IMG/VR virus record: IMGVR_UViG_3300023179_000622
Coordinates: 1 to 20,252 of that record
Strand: one strand, 5' to 3'
Source: a virus
DNA: 20,252 nt
Shown: piece after piece, positions 5,638-12,370 of the stretch
How positions within the stretch are numbered: position 1 is the stretch's first letter
Layout: every line of letters starts with the position of its first letter
The notes under the pieces: model-generated
Databases searched by the model: none
Told to the model about the DNA's origin: nothing
Seen by the model: the letters and a program-made list of their open reading frames with translations, nothing else
Program-made: the position numbers and the translations under genes

Positions 5638-6879
5638 TTATTGTCCTCTGGTATTGCCGTAATGTATTACTTCAATACCAATTTGATCACGTGGGTAGGT
5701 ACGCCAGGGATCAACAATCACACTACCCTCTTCAATTATGCAATACAGTGGTTGCTCATTGACTTCACCTGAATAACCATAGGTAATTTTTTGATTATGA
5801 GCTAATAGTACTACACCTTTGATGCTATTGGGAACACTGGGTTCTGTCAATGGATCTATGTAAGTGGGAGTAAATCCCAGGTCTTGGCAATACCACCCAA
5901 CCAACAAACTGTAACTACCATCTATATATGACACGTTGGGTTTGTAAGCCTTACCGTGGATGTAAATAGGGAGTTTGGTTCTCTGAGACTGTTTGATCAA
6001 TTCAAAGGCCATGAGTTTTGCTTGCTTTTCTCTGGCATGCATGATGCTGTCAAAAAGATCATAGCCCAAATCTAATTTCTGAGCCAACCAACGCAGTGCG
6101 ATATTATCACGTGGATGACACGGTCCCGCATCTCCTAACCCCGCAGTCATATATTTAGGCCCCATGATACGCATATTACTTGATGCTAGTGCTTGGGTAA
6201 CTACATCAACATTGATATTGCCATTTTTAACTGCTACGTCTTGTATCATGTTTGCCAAACCAATCTTGGCACTTATGAACGTATTGTAAAAAATTTTGAT
6301 GCATTCTGCCTCGTCCCAGGTCCCCACTTCATAGCGTGGAGAATTCTGCATAAAGGTCTTATAAAAATCAATTAATTCAGCAGCATCTTTGTTTATATCT
6401 CCATCTTGGGTGCCAATGATAACCATTTCAGGATTGACCATATCCCATTCTACGCTGCCCATGGCAATCAAATAGGGATTATAAACAAATCTAGCATTAG
6501 TTATATGTTCCCTGAGCTCTCGACGAGTAGTTCCGGGCAAAACTGTACTAATTAACACAACCATTTGGTGTGGTTTGGCAAATTTATTGACTTGACTTAA
6601 TACAGATTTGGTGATTGAATAATCAAAATCCTTATTTTCCAAATGAGTAATGGGTTGGCTACCATCATACTTTGGATCATGCGGAGTTTGTACTGCGATG
6701 AAAATAATATCCTTGCCTTCTACTGCTTCTGCTAATGTAGCGGCAATTTTTACAGTTTTACTGCTTCTTGGCTGTATGTCATATCCTGTAACATCATATC
6801 CAGCTTCAGCCATGACCTGTGCACAAGCCAGACCTAATTTACCAATCCCCACAAATCCAATTTGTTTTTTATTTGACAT
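5638..6879 (-). CDS. Divergent UDP-glucose/GDP-mannose dehydrogenase family protein (413 aa)
   Basis: Family members oxidise a nucleotide sugar twice with NAD to the uronic acid for glycan synthesis. The N-terminal Rossmann fold shows GxGxxG (G11, G13, G16), D34 for NAD and STVLPGTT (111-118). The central region has the catalytic Cys and Asp in CHPRD (C254, D258) and K205/N210 in SAKIGLAN. The C-terminal domain carries IHGKAYKPN (307-315) and IDPLTE. Oddities: the family NPEFLxEG motif is NPYLIAMG (134-141), losing both glutamates, and the DxRxS Arg is replaced (YIDGS). The ATG at 6879 has AAGGA 8 nt upstream; a TTG two codons earlier is less likely. The substrate is unknown. Confidence 0.85.
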   Translation of the reverse strand: MSNKKQIGFVGIGKLGLACAQVMAEAGYDVTGYDIQPRSSKTVKIAATLAEAVEGKDIIFIAVQTPHDPKYDGSQPITHLENKDFDYSITKSVLSQVNKFAKPHQMVVLISTVLPGTTRRELREHITNARFVYNPYLIAMGSVEWDMVNPEMVIIGTQDGDINKDAAELIDFYKTFMQNSPRYEVGTWDEAECIKIFYNTFISAKIGLANMIQDVAVKNGNINVDVVTQALASSNMRIMGPKYMTAGLGDAGPCHPRDNIALRWLAQKLDLGYDLFDSIMHAREKQAKLMAFELIKQSQRTKLPIYIHGKAYKPNVSYIDGSYSLLVGWYCQDLGFTPTYIDPLTEPSVPNSIKGVVLLAHNQKITYGYSGEVNEQPLYCIIEEGSVIVDPWRTYPRDQIGIEVIHYGNTRGQ

Positions 6880-6989
6880 AGACAATTTCCTTAGAAAATT
6901 AATTATACAAGGTATACGCGGGTAACACTAGTATAACGACACAATTATCAATACAGTTTACCTTGTATTTTGAAACACAACTTTAAAAC

Positions 6990-6997
6990 TATTTATT
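6990..6997 (-). promoter_or_regulatory. Late-type promoter element (AATAAATA)
   Basis: AATAAATAG on the minus strand, about 110 bp before the dehydrogenase ATG. With the plus-strand element at 7029-7036 it makes the 6880-7082 gap a divergent promoter region. A TATAAT nearer the gene (6903-6908) lacks a convincing -35. Confidence 0.55.
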
Positions 6998-7028
6998 TGC
7001 TCTAGGCACTATCATTTTTTTTACTTTT

Positions 7029-7036
7029 GATAAATA
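7029..7036 (+). promoter_or_regulatory. Late-type promoter element (GATAAATA)
   Basis: GATAAATA on the plus strand, 46 bp before the ATG at 7083, with the gene's own SD (AAGGA) between. The same octamer occurs on the minus strand at 3356 and 2881. Confidence 0.65.
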
Positions 7037-7082
7037 AAATTATTAGTTAAGTTATTACTAAAAATCAATAAGGAAATTTATT

Positions 7083-7418
7083 ATGGCAGACCCAACTGCA
7101 TATTTAACTACAAAGATTGCTGCTGCAATTGGGGGATTTATGGGAGGTGCGGCAATTATGTCGTTTATTAAACCCAAATCAGTTGGAGAAGCTTTTGTCC
7201 GCGGAGGAGTCAGTGTTGGTAGTTCAATTATATTTGCTGGTCCGGCGTTGACTTTTTTAAATTTAAATCCGGATTGGGACATGCAATTGATGTCAGGCTC
7301 TATAGTAGGATTTGTGGCCTACAGTGTATTGGGGATGATTGCTAATTTTTTAGCAAAAAACAAAGATAGGGATATAGTTGACGTAGTAAGTACTATCAAA
7401 ACAGATCTAAATAAATAA
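7083..7418 (+). CDS. Small three-TM membrane protein, holin candidate (111 aa)
   Basis: Hydrophobic segments at about residues 8-28, 39-60 and 70-91 are separated by short loops and followed by a charged, soluble tail (AKNKDRDIVDVVSTIKTDLNK). The first two segments are rich in Gly, Ala and Ser (GGFMGGAAIM, GGVSVGSSIIFAGPA), as in pore-forming class I holins. It is followed 17 bp later by a second small membrane protein and preceded by a late-type promoter, both expected for lysis genes, though the lysin is 7 kb away. Function is inferred from topology only; another inner-membrane role is possible. Confidence 0.65.
   Translation: MADPTAYLTTKIAAAIGGFMGGAAIMSFIKPKSVGEAFVRGGVSVGSSIIFAGPALTFLNLNPDWDMQLMSGSIVGFVAYSVLGMIANFLAKNKDRDIVDVVSTIKTDLNK
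7410..7417 (+). promoter_or_regulatory. Possible late-type promoter (AATAAATA) over a stop codon
   Basis: AATAAATAATAC overlaps the TAA of the first membrane-protein gene and lies 18 bp before the ATG of the second. The short distance would leave a leader of about 12 nt, so it may be chance. Confidence 0.35.
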
Positions 7419-7435
7419 TACTCCTGAGATGAATT

Positions 7436-7768
7436 ATGAGTTATTTGGGAAATTTAATTTCATTCGTCTACGACACAGCAACTACATTAAACTTTTTTTG
7501 CTATGTACTGATATTTTTGAGTGGATTATTTTTGACAATACACAATAAATTTCTACCTCATTGGATGATACATCCAATTTGGTATTTGAGTGTATCATCG
7601 ATAATGGTGGTATGTTCAATTTCCTTGAGTTGGATATTTGGTCATGACTTTCCACTGGGCTATCATAAGCTTGGATTGTTATTCGAGATTTTATTTAATG
7701 TAAATCTAGCAGCGATTATGATATCATTGGTGATGCATTCATGCAAACATGAAGATAAATCAATTTGA
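7436..7768 (+). CDS. Small three-TM membrane protein, second lysis candidate (110 aa)
   Basis: Hydrophobic spans lie at about residues 15-36, 46-67 and 79-101, with a short His/Lys/Asp tail (MHSCKHEDKSI). It is richer in aromatics, Trp and His than the preceding protein and not clearly related to it. The SD is weak. It converges with the minus-strand gene at 7760 and overlaps it by 9 bp. A holin/antiholin pair is one possibility and an envelope-modifying or superinfection-exclusion protein another; the sequence does not decide. Confidence 0.6.
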   Translation: MSYLGNLISFVYDTATTLNFFCYVLIFLSGLFLTIHNKFLPHWMIHPIWYLSVSSIMVVCSISLSWIFGHDFPLGYHKLGLLFEILFNVNLAAIMISLVMHSCKHEDKSI

Positions 7769-8071
7769 ATCGTTAATTTTATCTCTGAGAATTTCGTAAA
7801 AGCTATCTAATTCACCACCAAATTTGTGCTTTAAATGGTCCAAAGCTTGCAGGCAAAATTGATAATTCTTTAATTCAAATTGTTCCATCATTGTTTTGTG
7901 CAATTTAACGTTGTTATCCAACTCTGCCACTTCAGCAAATGGTATACTTTCTGAATCAACAACACAAAAAGCACGAATATATGAATCATTAATTGGCATC
8001 TTTTCTAGATCCAATATAATGTAATTCTTGTTCAATGCTGATACTGCTTCTTCGCCTATTATTATATACAT
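7760..8071 (-). CDS. Hypothetical protein downstream of the DexA-like exonuclease (103 aa)
   Basis: The protein starts MYIIIGEEAVSALNKNYIIL with a beta strand-helix opening, then a beta segment (YIRAFCVVDSESIPFAEV), and a helical C-terminal half (YQFCLQALDHLKHKFGGELD). A good SD (GAGG) lies 8-9 nt before the ATG, and only 10 bp separate it from the exonuclease gene, so it is probably the last cistron of the Hsp20/ClpS/exonuclease run. It has the look of a conserved phage protein, but I can assign no function. Confidence 0.75.
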   Translation of the reverse strand: MYIIIGEEAVSALNKNYIILDLEKMPINDSYIRAFCVVDSESIPFAEVAELDNNVKLHKTMMEQFELKNYQFCLQALDHLKHKFGGELDSFYEILRDKINDSN

Positions 8072-8081
8072 GGCAAATACC

Positions 8082-8621
8082 TCAAAGGGTGGTCAATGAA
8101 TATCTCGCAACAGCAGATTGAAGTGCTTTGACTTGATAAATGCAATCTGCCAATGCATTGTGTATTTGATCTCTATTAGACTTACGATCGTCACCCAATG
8201 CACCAAATAGGGTTCTGCTATCACGTATGGCATAATATGCCCAGGGTGCTGGTTGACCCAATTGCTTATATAAATTTTCCAGTATAACAATATCAAACAC
8301 GGGACCTTGAGCCCAAATATGTTTATGACCGCTGATAAATTTATTCAATTTTTTGGTAAAAAAATCAAGGCTAACTCTATTCTCAGAGCTAAATGCTTCT
8401 TCTCTAACTTCTGGTTTTTGTTTCCCCCACCATTCTATGGTGCTGTCGTCCGCAACTCTACCAAGATCAAATTGAGAATCCACATCTAATTTTAGATATA
8501 GCTCCTCTATTATATCTGCATCTGGATCAAAAGGATTGAACTTTACTGCTCCCAGCGTGAGAATCACGGCATCAGGGCCTGTGCCCAGTGTTTCCAAATC
8601 CAGCATTATGCTAAAACTCAT
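8082..8621 (-). CDS. dexA: DexA-like DEDDh 3'-5' exonuclease (179 aa)
   Basis: The protein opens with MLDLETLGTGPDAVILTLGA, giving the DxE of motif I (D8, E10). STIEWWGKQKPEVR (60-73) matches the STIEWW segment of T4 DexA. Motif II supplies D110 (GPVFDIVIL), and motif III is HNALADC with H154 and D159, completing the DEDDh set. DexA degrades DNA 3'-5'; the related domain is also called exoribonuclease Rv2179c-like, so RNA is possible. At 179 aa it is shorter than T4 DexA (about 227). The ATG follows the ClpS stop by 3 bp, with AGG near the junction. Confidence 0.88.
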   Translation of the reverse strand: MSFSIMLDLETLGTGPDAVILTLGAVKFNPFDPDADIIEELYLKLDVDSQFDLGRVADDSTIEWWGKQKPEVREEAFSSENRVSLDFFTKKLNKFISGHKHIWAQGPVFDIVILENLYKQLGQPAPWAYYAIRDSRTLFGALGDDRKSNRDQIHNALADCIYQVKALQSAVARYSLTTL

Positions 8622-8624
8622 ATA

Positions 8625-8939
8625 TTACCTAGATGCTTCCAATTTAACTACCAATGGATATCCATTGTTTCTAGCCAACATAGATACTTCCACTCCCTTT
8701 TGTTCTGCCATTTCATAGGGCAAAGTTGCAACAACAGCTGAACCCTCAGTGTGTATTTTGTTAGTCATTTCCTCAGCCTGCGGTTGAGGGTAGTTAAAAA
8801 CGATTACCAATGACTCAATTACAAACTCTTCTGTAGTTATATCATCGTTGATATAAATCACATTGTAGTCAACAGGTTCAGTCAAATTAGTTTTGGGTTT
8901 TATTTTTGGAATTATCTTTGGTTCTGCAATTTCTGTCAT
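8625..8939 (-). CDS. clpS: ClpS-like N-degron adaptor (104 aa)
   Basis: ClpS delivers proteins with destabilising N-terminal residues to the ClpAP protease. The match covers the whole core: YNVIYINDDITTEEFVIESL (25-44) corresponds to YKVxLxNDDYTPMEFVxxVL, followed by the IHTEGSAVVATLPYEMAEQK segment and LARNNGYPLVVKLE. The alpha-amino-group ligands N31, D32, D33 and H63 are kept. Pocket residues differ: the position equivalent to E. coli M40 is E37 and M62 is T59. A roughly 24-residue Lys/Pro-rich N-terminal arm is present, the part that in E. coli engages ClpA. The ATG at 8939 lacks a clear SD; a TTG at 8957 is the alternative start. It lies between Hsp20 and an exonuclease. Confidence 0.9.
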   Translation of the reverse strand: MTEIAEPKIIPKIKPKTNLTEPVDYNVIYINDDITTEEFVIESLVIVFNYPQPQAEEMTNKIHTEGSAVVATLPYEMAEQKGVEVSMLARNNGYPLVVKLEASR

Positions 8940-8970
8940 GATATTTGATATTTTCAATTTGATAATATAG

Positions 8971-8995
8971 TTGGGGCCGATGTCATCGGCCCCAA
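8971..8995 (-). terminator. Perfect GC-rich hairpin after Hsp20
   Basis: Two 12-base arms, TTGGGGCCGATG (8971-8982) and its complement (8984-8995), surround a single T, making a very stable stem 6 bp beyond the Hsp20 stop. There is no T-run on the minus strand, so it may act as a factor-dependent terminator, mRNA 3'-end stabiliser or processing site. The symmetric structure could act on either strand. Confidence 0.7.
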
Positions 8996-9001
8996 CATCA
9001 A

Positions 9002-9448
9002 TTACTTGTCAAAAGTAATTGGAATACGCTTGGGTTTTTGCTCTTCTGGAATAACTTGTTCCAAAGAAATAGACAAGATACCATTGCGTACTTTGGCGCC
9101 CAGAACCTGCATATTATCTGAAAGTGCAAGTTTTCGTGTAAATTCACGAGAACTTATGCCACGATGCAAGTATTCTACAGATTCAGAACCGGACTGTACT
9201 TGTTTACCAACAACAGTCAGCTCATTACCATTTAAATCAACAGTGAGCTCGTTTTCTTCAAATCCCGCAACTGCCAATTCCACCTCATAGCTATAGTCAC
9301 CACGTTTGATGACATTATATGGGGGATAAGCATCATTACTACGACTGTTTGCAAATGTGCGATTCAATTCATTAAAAATGCGATCGAATCCAATTGCATG
9401 ACGATGTAAAGTTGGAAAGTCTAGGGTTGAAAGTTTAAGTTGTGTCAT
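9002..9448 (-). CDS. hsp20: Small heat-shock protein, IbpA-like Hsp20 (148 aa)
   Basis: The protein is an ATP-independent holdase of the alpha-crystallin family. The N-terminal segment has AIGFDRIFNELNR, the domain opens with YPPYNVIK, and AVAGFEENELTV, GISSREFTRKLAL and NGILSISLEQVIPEEQKPKRIPI follow, all matching E. coli IbpA closely in order and spacing. The ATG at 9448 is fixed by AAAGGAGA 6 nt upstream; an open extension to 9502 runs through the leader hairpin and is not credible. It is preceded by a late-type promoter and a 5' stem-loop. Phages of T4-like cyanobacterial and marine groups are known to carry Hsp20, probably helping virion protein folding. Confidence 0.95.
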   Translation of the reverse strand: MTQLKLSTLDFPTLHRHAIGFDRIFNELNRTFANSRSNDAYPPYNVIKRGDYSYEVELAVAGFEENELTVDLNGNELTVVGKQVQSGSESVEYLHRGISSREFTRKLALSDNMQVLGAKVRNGILSISLEQVIPEEQKPKRIPITFDK

Positions 9449-9475
9449 AATAATCTCCTTTAAGCAAAATATGAC

Positions 9476-9504
9476 TAGTGAGACCCCACCCGGGCATCTC
9501 ACTA
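9476..9504 (-). promoter_or_regulatory. 5' leader stem-loop of Hsp20
   Basis: TAGTGAGA (9504-9497 on the minus strand) pairs perfectly with TCTCACTA (9483-9476) around a 13-nt GC-rich loop. It begins at or near the likely transcription start of the late-type promoter and ends about 27 nt before the ATG. It could stabilise the mRNA; the SD is not in the stem, so it is not an obvious RNA thermometer. Confidence 0.55.
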
Positions 9505-9505
9505 A

Positions 9506-9513
9506 TATTTATT
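9506..9513 (-). promoter_or_regulatory. Late-type promoter element of Hsp20 (AATAAATA)
   Basis: TATAATAAATATTAG on the minus strand combines a TATAAT hexamer (9516-9511) with AATAAATA (9513-9506). No good -35 is seen, which favours a T4-type late promoter over sigma70. It lies 58 bp before the Hsp20 ATG. Confidence 0.65.
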
Positions 9514-9548
9514 ATAACTTATAGATATTAAAAAATAAATCTTTTTGA

Positions 9549-9830
9549 TTATTTTTTCTTAAACAAATCATCCAATTCTCGTAACCAAGTCACTGGATCT
9601 TGACCGCGATAATGGTTACAATCTAAAGTTTTAACAGCCATGTCCCTGATACCTTCCATCCATTGTATATCGTCGTTGCTGTCATTGTACAAATAAATGT
9701 CATAGACATCGTCACTGAGTTGCAGTAAGATTGCTTTAATTTCCTCTTCAGTCCAGTGGCAATTTCTTATTAAGACTTTGGGTATTGAACGGTCAAATTC
9801 TAGATCGGGTGCTGTAAAAATTCTTGGCAT
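9549..9830 (-). CDS. Small hypothetical protein after the glycosyltransferase (93 aa)
   Basis: The protein starts MPRIFTAPDLEFDRSIPKVL and alternates strands and helices (KVLIRNCHWTEEEIKAILLQ, YDIYLYNDSNDDIQWMEGIR), suggesting a compact alpha/beta domain, with an acidic/basic end (LRELDDLFKKK). Its ATG lies 1 bp after the TAA of the glycosyltransferase gene, so translation is probably coupled. The pattern recalls small alpha/beta nucleoside- or sugar-handling domains, but there is no signature motif and I leave the function open. Confidence 0.75.
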   Translation of the reverse strand: MPRIFTAPDLEFDRSIPKVLIRNCHWTEEEIKAILLQLSDDVYDIYLYNDSNDDIQWMEGIRDMAVKTLDCNHYRGQDPVTWLRELDDLFKKK

Positions 9831-9831
9831 A

Positions 9832-10560
9832 TTATTCTTTCTGTGTTGTATTGTTTGTTTTATCTTTAAGCTTGTTAATCCAAGCTGCTAAATCTTGTTG
9901 GCGATCTGGGTGAACATAATCATCGGGATTAGTGGGATCTTTACCATCTGCTGAATAATCACGCTCACGATAAGTTTCATCATCGTTACCACCAGTGACA
10001 TCAGCGCGGTCGTGGTAGACTTGTACTGAGATATTTTTCATTCGCCCCACAGGAGTTGACACATTGTATATCCACCAATCGCTGTGAGCAACTGGACTGA
10101 TACACCCAAAAAATTCAATCCAATCACATGGAATAATTGGAAATAGTGCAAATGGATGATTCATGTTTACGCAGGGCATTCTAAGCAAACCAAAATAACC
10201 GGAATTTTTCAAAACTTCCTGATCCCAGTTTTCAGTAAGCATGACTGCATCATCATTCCAAAACATAAGCCATTGACCCGAGGCTTGCTCTCCTAGAAAG
10301 TTAACATATCGATTGAGTTTTAAATAACCAAATCTTTGTGTTTCAAACACTTTGCTGGAAGCATTGCTTTGTGCTATAAAGTCAGGCCAAACATTTTCAA
10401 AGAATTCTCGGCTTTCATCATCATCATCATCGTAGGCTATTAGAATTTCCAAGTTTTCGCCCATGTTAGTGGCATTAGCTACCAAGCTGCCTAGACTTTT
10501 TACCAGTGCCTCGGTTCGTTTACGTGTAGGTAATAATATTGATATTTTAGGTTTTGTCAT
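9832..10560 (-). CDS. Family 2-type (GT-A) glycosyltransferase (242 aa)
   Basis: The opening MTKPKISILLPTRKRTEALV is typical of GT2 enzymes: a strand that binds the nucleotide sugar and the PTRxR turn. An acidic cluster DDDDDES (44-50) and WNDDAVM (101-107) follow; N-D-D occupies the place of the metal-binding DXD. A later HDRADVTGGNDDE segment may supply the second metal or catalytic His/Asp. Such enzymes transfer sugars from nucleotide donors onto glycans, proteins or, in phages, modified DNA bases. No membrane segment is seen. It overlaps the preceding membrane-protein gene by 14 bp. Donor and acceptor cannot be read from sequence. Confidence 0.85.
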   Translation of the reverse strand: MTKPKISILLPTRKRTEALVKSLGSLVANATNMGENLEILIAYDDDDDESREFFENVWPDFIAQSNASSKVFETQRFGYLKLNRYVNFLGEQASGQWLMFWNDDAVMLTENWDQEVLKNSGYFGLLRMPCVNMNHPFALFPIIPCDWIEFFGCISPVAHSDWWIYNVSTPVGRMKNISVQVYHDRADVTGGNDDETYRERDYSADGKDPTNPDDYVHPDRQQDLAAWINKLKDKTNNTTQKE

Positions 10561-11926
10561 TTTTTAAATTTTGAATTTTTTCTTCAATTAGATCTTGCTC
10601 ACGCTCTGTTAGTTGATTTAAGTCATATTCGTTGTTTTCTAATCTTTCAATGAGATAGGACAAATATTCATCGTCGTAATTATATTTGCTGGCTTGTGCT
10701 TTGTCAACTTCTATCCACTGTGCACCATTGAATTTGAACATTCTATTGGGAACATAGTCCACTCTTATGTAAACATCCCCACGCACTACATCTGTGGGAA
10801 ATTTAATCCCATAACGTCTATTACCAAAGGCATTAGCCTGAGGTGCATTGTCAGCCTGTGGGATTAATTGTTCAGACAATTTGAGCTCGTCCAAGGGATT
10901 ATTAGAAGGGTGCTCATTGGCAATGATAGAGTCTGATCCAGCTGGCATATCTCCTATACTAGAACTAATTTTATCGTCGGTGATTACCGATGTTATGGTG
11001 GAACTGGTGTTCGCAACCATGGGGCTAAGATTTTTAAAATGACTGAAAGATTTTTTTAAATAGGGATTGGAATCTAGAATTTTAGACTCCAAAGGCTTCG
11101 TTTGGGGTGCCTCGTCATTGACTGTGGGTTTGGGTGATTCTTCGGTTTTGGGCTTGCTGGTGGTTTTTTCAAGTTTTGCCCATTTAATACTTTGTTGACC
11201 TGATAAAATCAATACCAAGGCCAAGGGATCAAACACCAGAACAATTATAATAATGACCCAACGAACAGCACGTTCCAATAAGTTAGAATCCGGATTGTCT
11301 CCGTAGAGCAAAGCTGCGATATATTTGATAGGACCAACTTCAACTTCGGCCTTTCTAACCTCTACAGCAATTGGTGCTCGTTGCTCATTTAATTTATCTA
11401 TTTTAGCTTGGCTGGCAGAAAGATCAGCCAGCAATTTTTGTCTTTCGCGTTGCTGACTTTTACGAGTATTGACTGCTTTGTCTGCTCCAGATTCTGAAGT
11501 TGACCTACTCATTAGTTGGTCAACTGAATCATCCATTTGTTTTAATGCTTTACGAATATTTTGACTATTTTCTTTTTCCGTGGCTATCTTTTCATCTAAT
11601 AACGCAACCTGAGCCGATATATTTCCAGTAGAGGACGATTGATCTAAATGTGCCTTTGATAACCCACCAAAAATACCCATGCTGGTTAATAGCATTAAAA
11701 TACCCACTGCCGGCACTAGATAGAGTTTATATGTTATATTGGCTCTGTGCCAATTTAGCTTTAACCACATTGCAGCCGTGACTTTTCCCACCTCCAAGGC
11801 AGTTCCCAATATGACTATTGGCCAAAAAGAGCCAGGAAATATTGCGGTTAACCCCACTACAGAGTAAAAAGCACTGATAACAGATATTGTTACAGCAACA
11901 AATAAAGTATAAAGTCCGAATAACAT
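10547..11926 (-). CDS. Membrane-anchored coiled-coil protein (459 aa)
   Basis: Hydrophobic segments at about residues 2-28, 36-55, 69-90 and 221-242 enclose a long charged helical region (about 101-195) with heptad-like spacing (ALLDEKIATEKENSQNIRKA), likely a coiled coil. After the last span comes a Pro/Ser/Thr/Lys-rich linker, then a beta-rich segment near residues 370-405 (RYGIKFPTDVVRGDVYIRVD, FKFNGAQWIEV) like small domains seen in phage adhesin or tail proteins, and an acidic helical tail. I do not recognise the whole protein. A role in the host envelope is likely from topology. A late-type TAAATAC element lies about 63 bp upstream; the SD is weak. Confidence 0.7.
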   Translation of the reverse strand: MLFGLYTLFVAVTISVISAFYSVVGLTAIFPGSFWPIVILGTALEVGKVTAAMWLKLNWHRANITYKLYLVPAVGILMLLTSMGIFGGLSKAHLDQSSSTGNISAQVALLDEKIATEKENSQNIRKALKQMDDSVDQLMSRSTSESGADKAVNTRKSQQRERQKLLADLSASQAKIDKLNEQRAPIAVEVRKAEVEVGPIKYIAALLYGDNPDSNLLERAVRWVIIIIVLVFDPLALVLILSGQQSIKWAKLEKTTSKPKTEESPKPTVNDEAPQTKPLESKILDSNPYLKKSFSHFKNLSPMVANTSSTITSVITDDKISSSIGDMPAGSDSIIANEHPSNNPLDELKLSEQLIPQADNAPQANAFGNRRYGIKFPTDVVRGDVYIRVDYVPNRMFKFNGAQWIEVDKAQASKYNYDDEYLSYLIERLENNEYDLNQLTEREQDLIEEKIQNLKNDKT

Positions 11927-11966
11927 AGGATAAAACAGACTATCCCATAAGTCATTGGCACTTGAA

Positions 11967-12015
11967 AAAGGGAATTTGCAGTCTCTAAGTATTTAGCTAA
12001 CTGCAAATCCCCTTT
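11967..12015 (-). terminator. Strong hairpin with a promoter-like core in its loop
   Basis: AAAGGGAATTTGCAGT (11967-11982) pairs with ACTGCAAATCCCCTTT (12000-12015), a 16-bp stem with one mismatch, starting at the stop codon of the 118-aa gene. Its minus-strand end gives five T residues. The 17-nt loop contains CTAAATACTTAG, itself a dyad. Confidence 0.75.
11989..11996 (-). promoter_or_regulatory. Possible late-type promoter (CTAAATAC) in the hairpin loop
   Basis: CTAAATACTTAG on the minus strand shares the TAAATAC core of the other late-type elements and lies about 63 bp before the ATG at 11926. It is the only promoter candidate I see for the coiled-coil membrane protein. Confidence 0.4.
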
Positions 12016-12370
12016 AAGTTATTTTTATCTTGCCCAATGATAACCTATCACTGTAGAGTTTTTGACCTCTTTGCCGTATAAGATCACTGGACCCTTGTGG
12101 ATCCTTATCAAACATAGATTTTAAATCATCAATATCTATACTGTCATCCACCTGTACTATATAGATTTCATAATGCCTTTGAGGATTATAACGGGCTCTA
12201 AGCATAATTGACGAGATCAGTTGTGCTGCTAAGTGACTACGAATACCAGAATTACTATCCAATGATTCAGATTTCAATATATTGAATACATTTTCAGTTT
12301 CCAATAAATCTAAGTCAATACAAGATTCCAACCCATACATATCCCAGCTCAATAACACTGTTTTGCTCAT
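12014..12370 (-). CDS. Hypothetical protein (118 aa)
   Basis: The protein opens MSKTVLLSWDMYGLESCIDL and has a middle helix (HLAAQLISSIMLRARYNPQR) followed by a strand (HYEIYIVQVDDSIDIDDLKS) and a basic end (RLSLGKIKIT). It looks like a soluble alpha/beta phage protein; I cannot name the family. Its ATG overlaps the TGA of the upstream membrane protein gene in an ATGA (12367-12370). A strong hairpin begins at its stop codon, marking the end of this cassette. Confidence 0.8.
   Translation of the reverse strand: MSKTVLLSWDMYGLESCIDLDLLETENVFNILKSESLDSNSGIRSHLAAQLISSIMLRARYNPQRHYEIYIVQVDDSIDIDDLKSMFDKDPQGSSDLIRQRGQKLYSDRLSLGKIKIT

Noticed and set aside
8093-8296. Second minus-strand frame inside the exonuclease gene
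   Set aside because: It lies fully within the DexA-like gene, whose catalytic motifs run through this region; no start signal is seen.
9449-9502. N-terminal extension of Hsp20
   Set aside because: The extension would translate the leader hairpin, while the ATG at 9448 has an AAAGGAG and gives the IbpA-like start.
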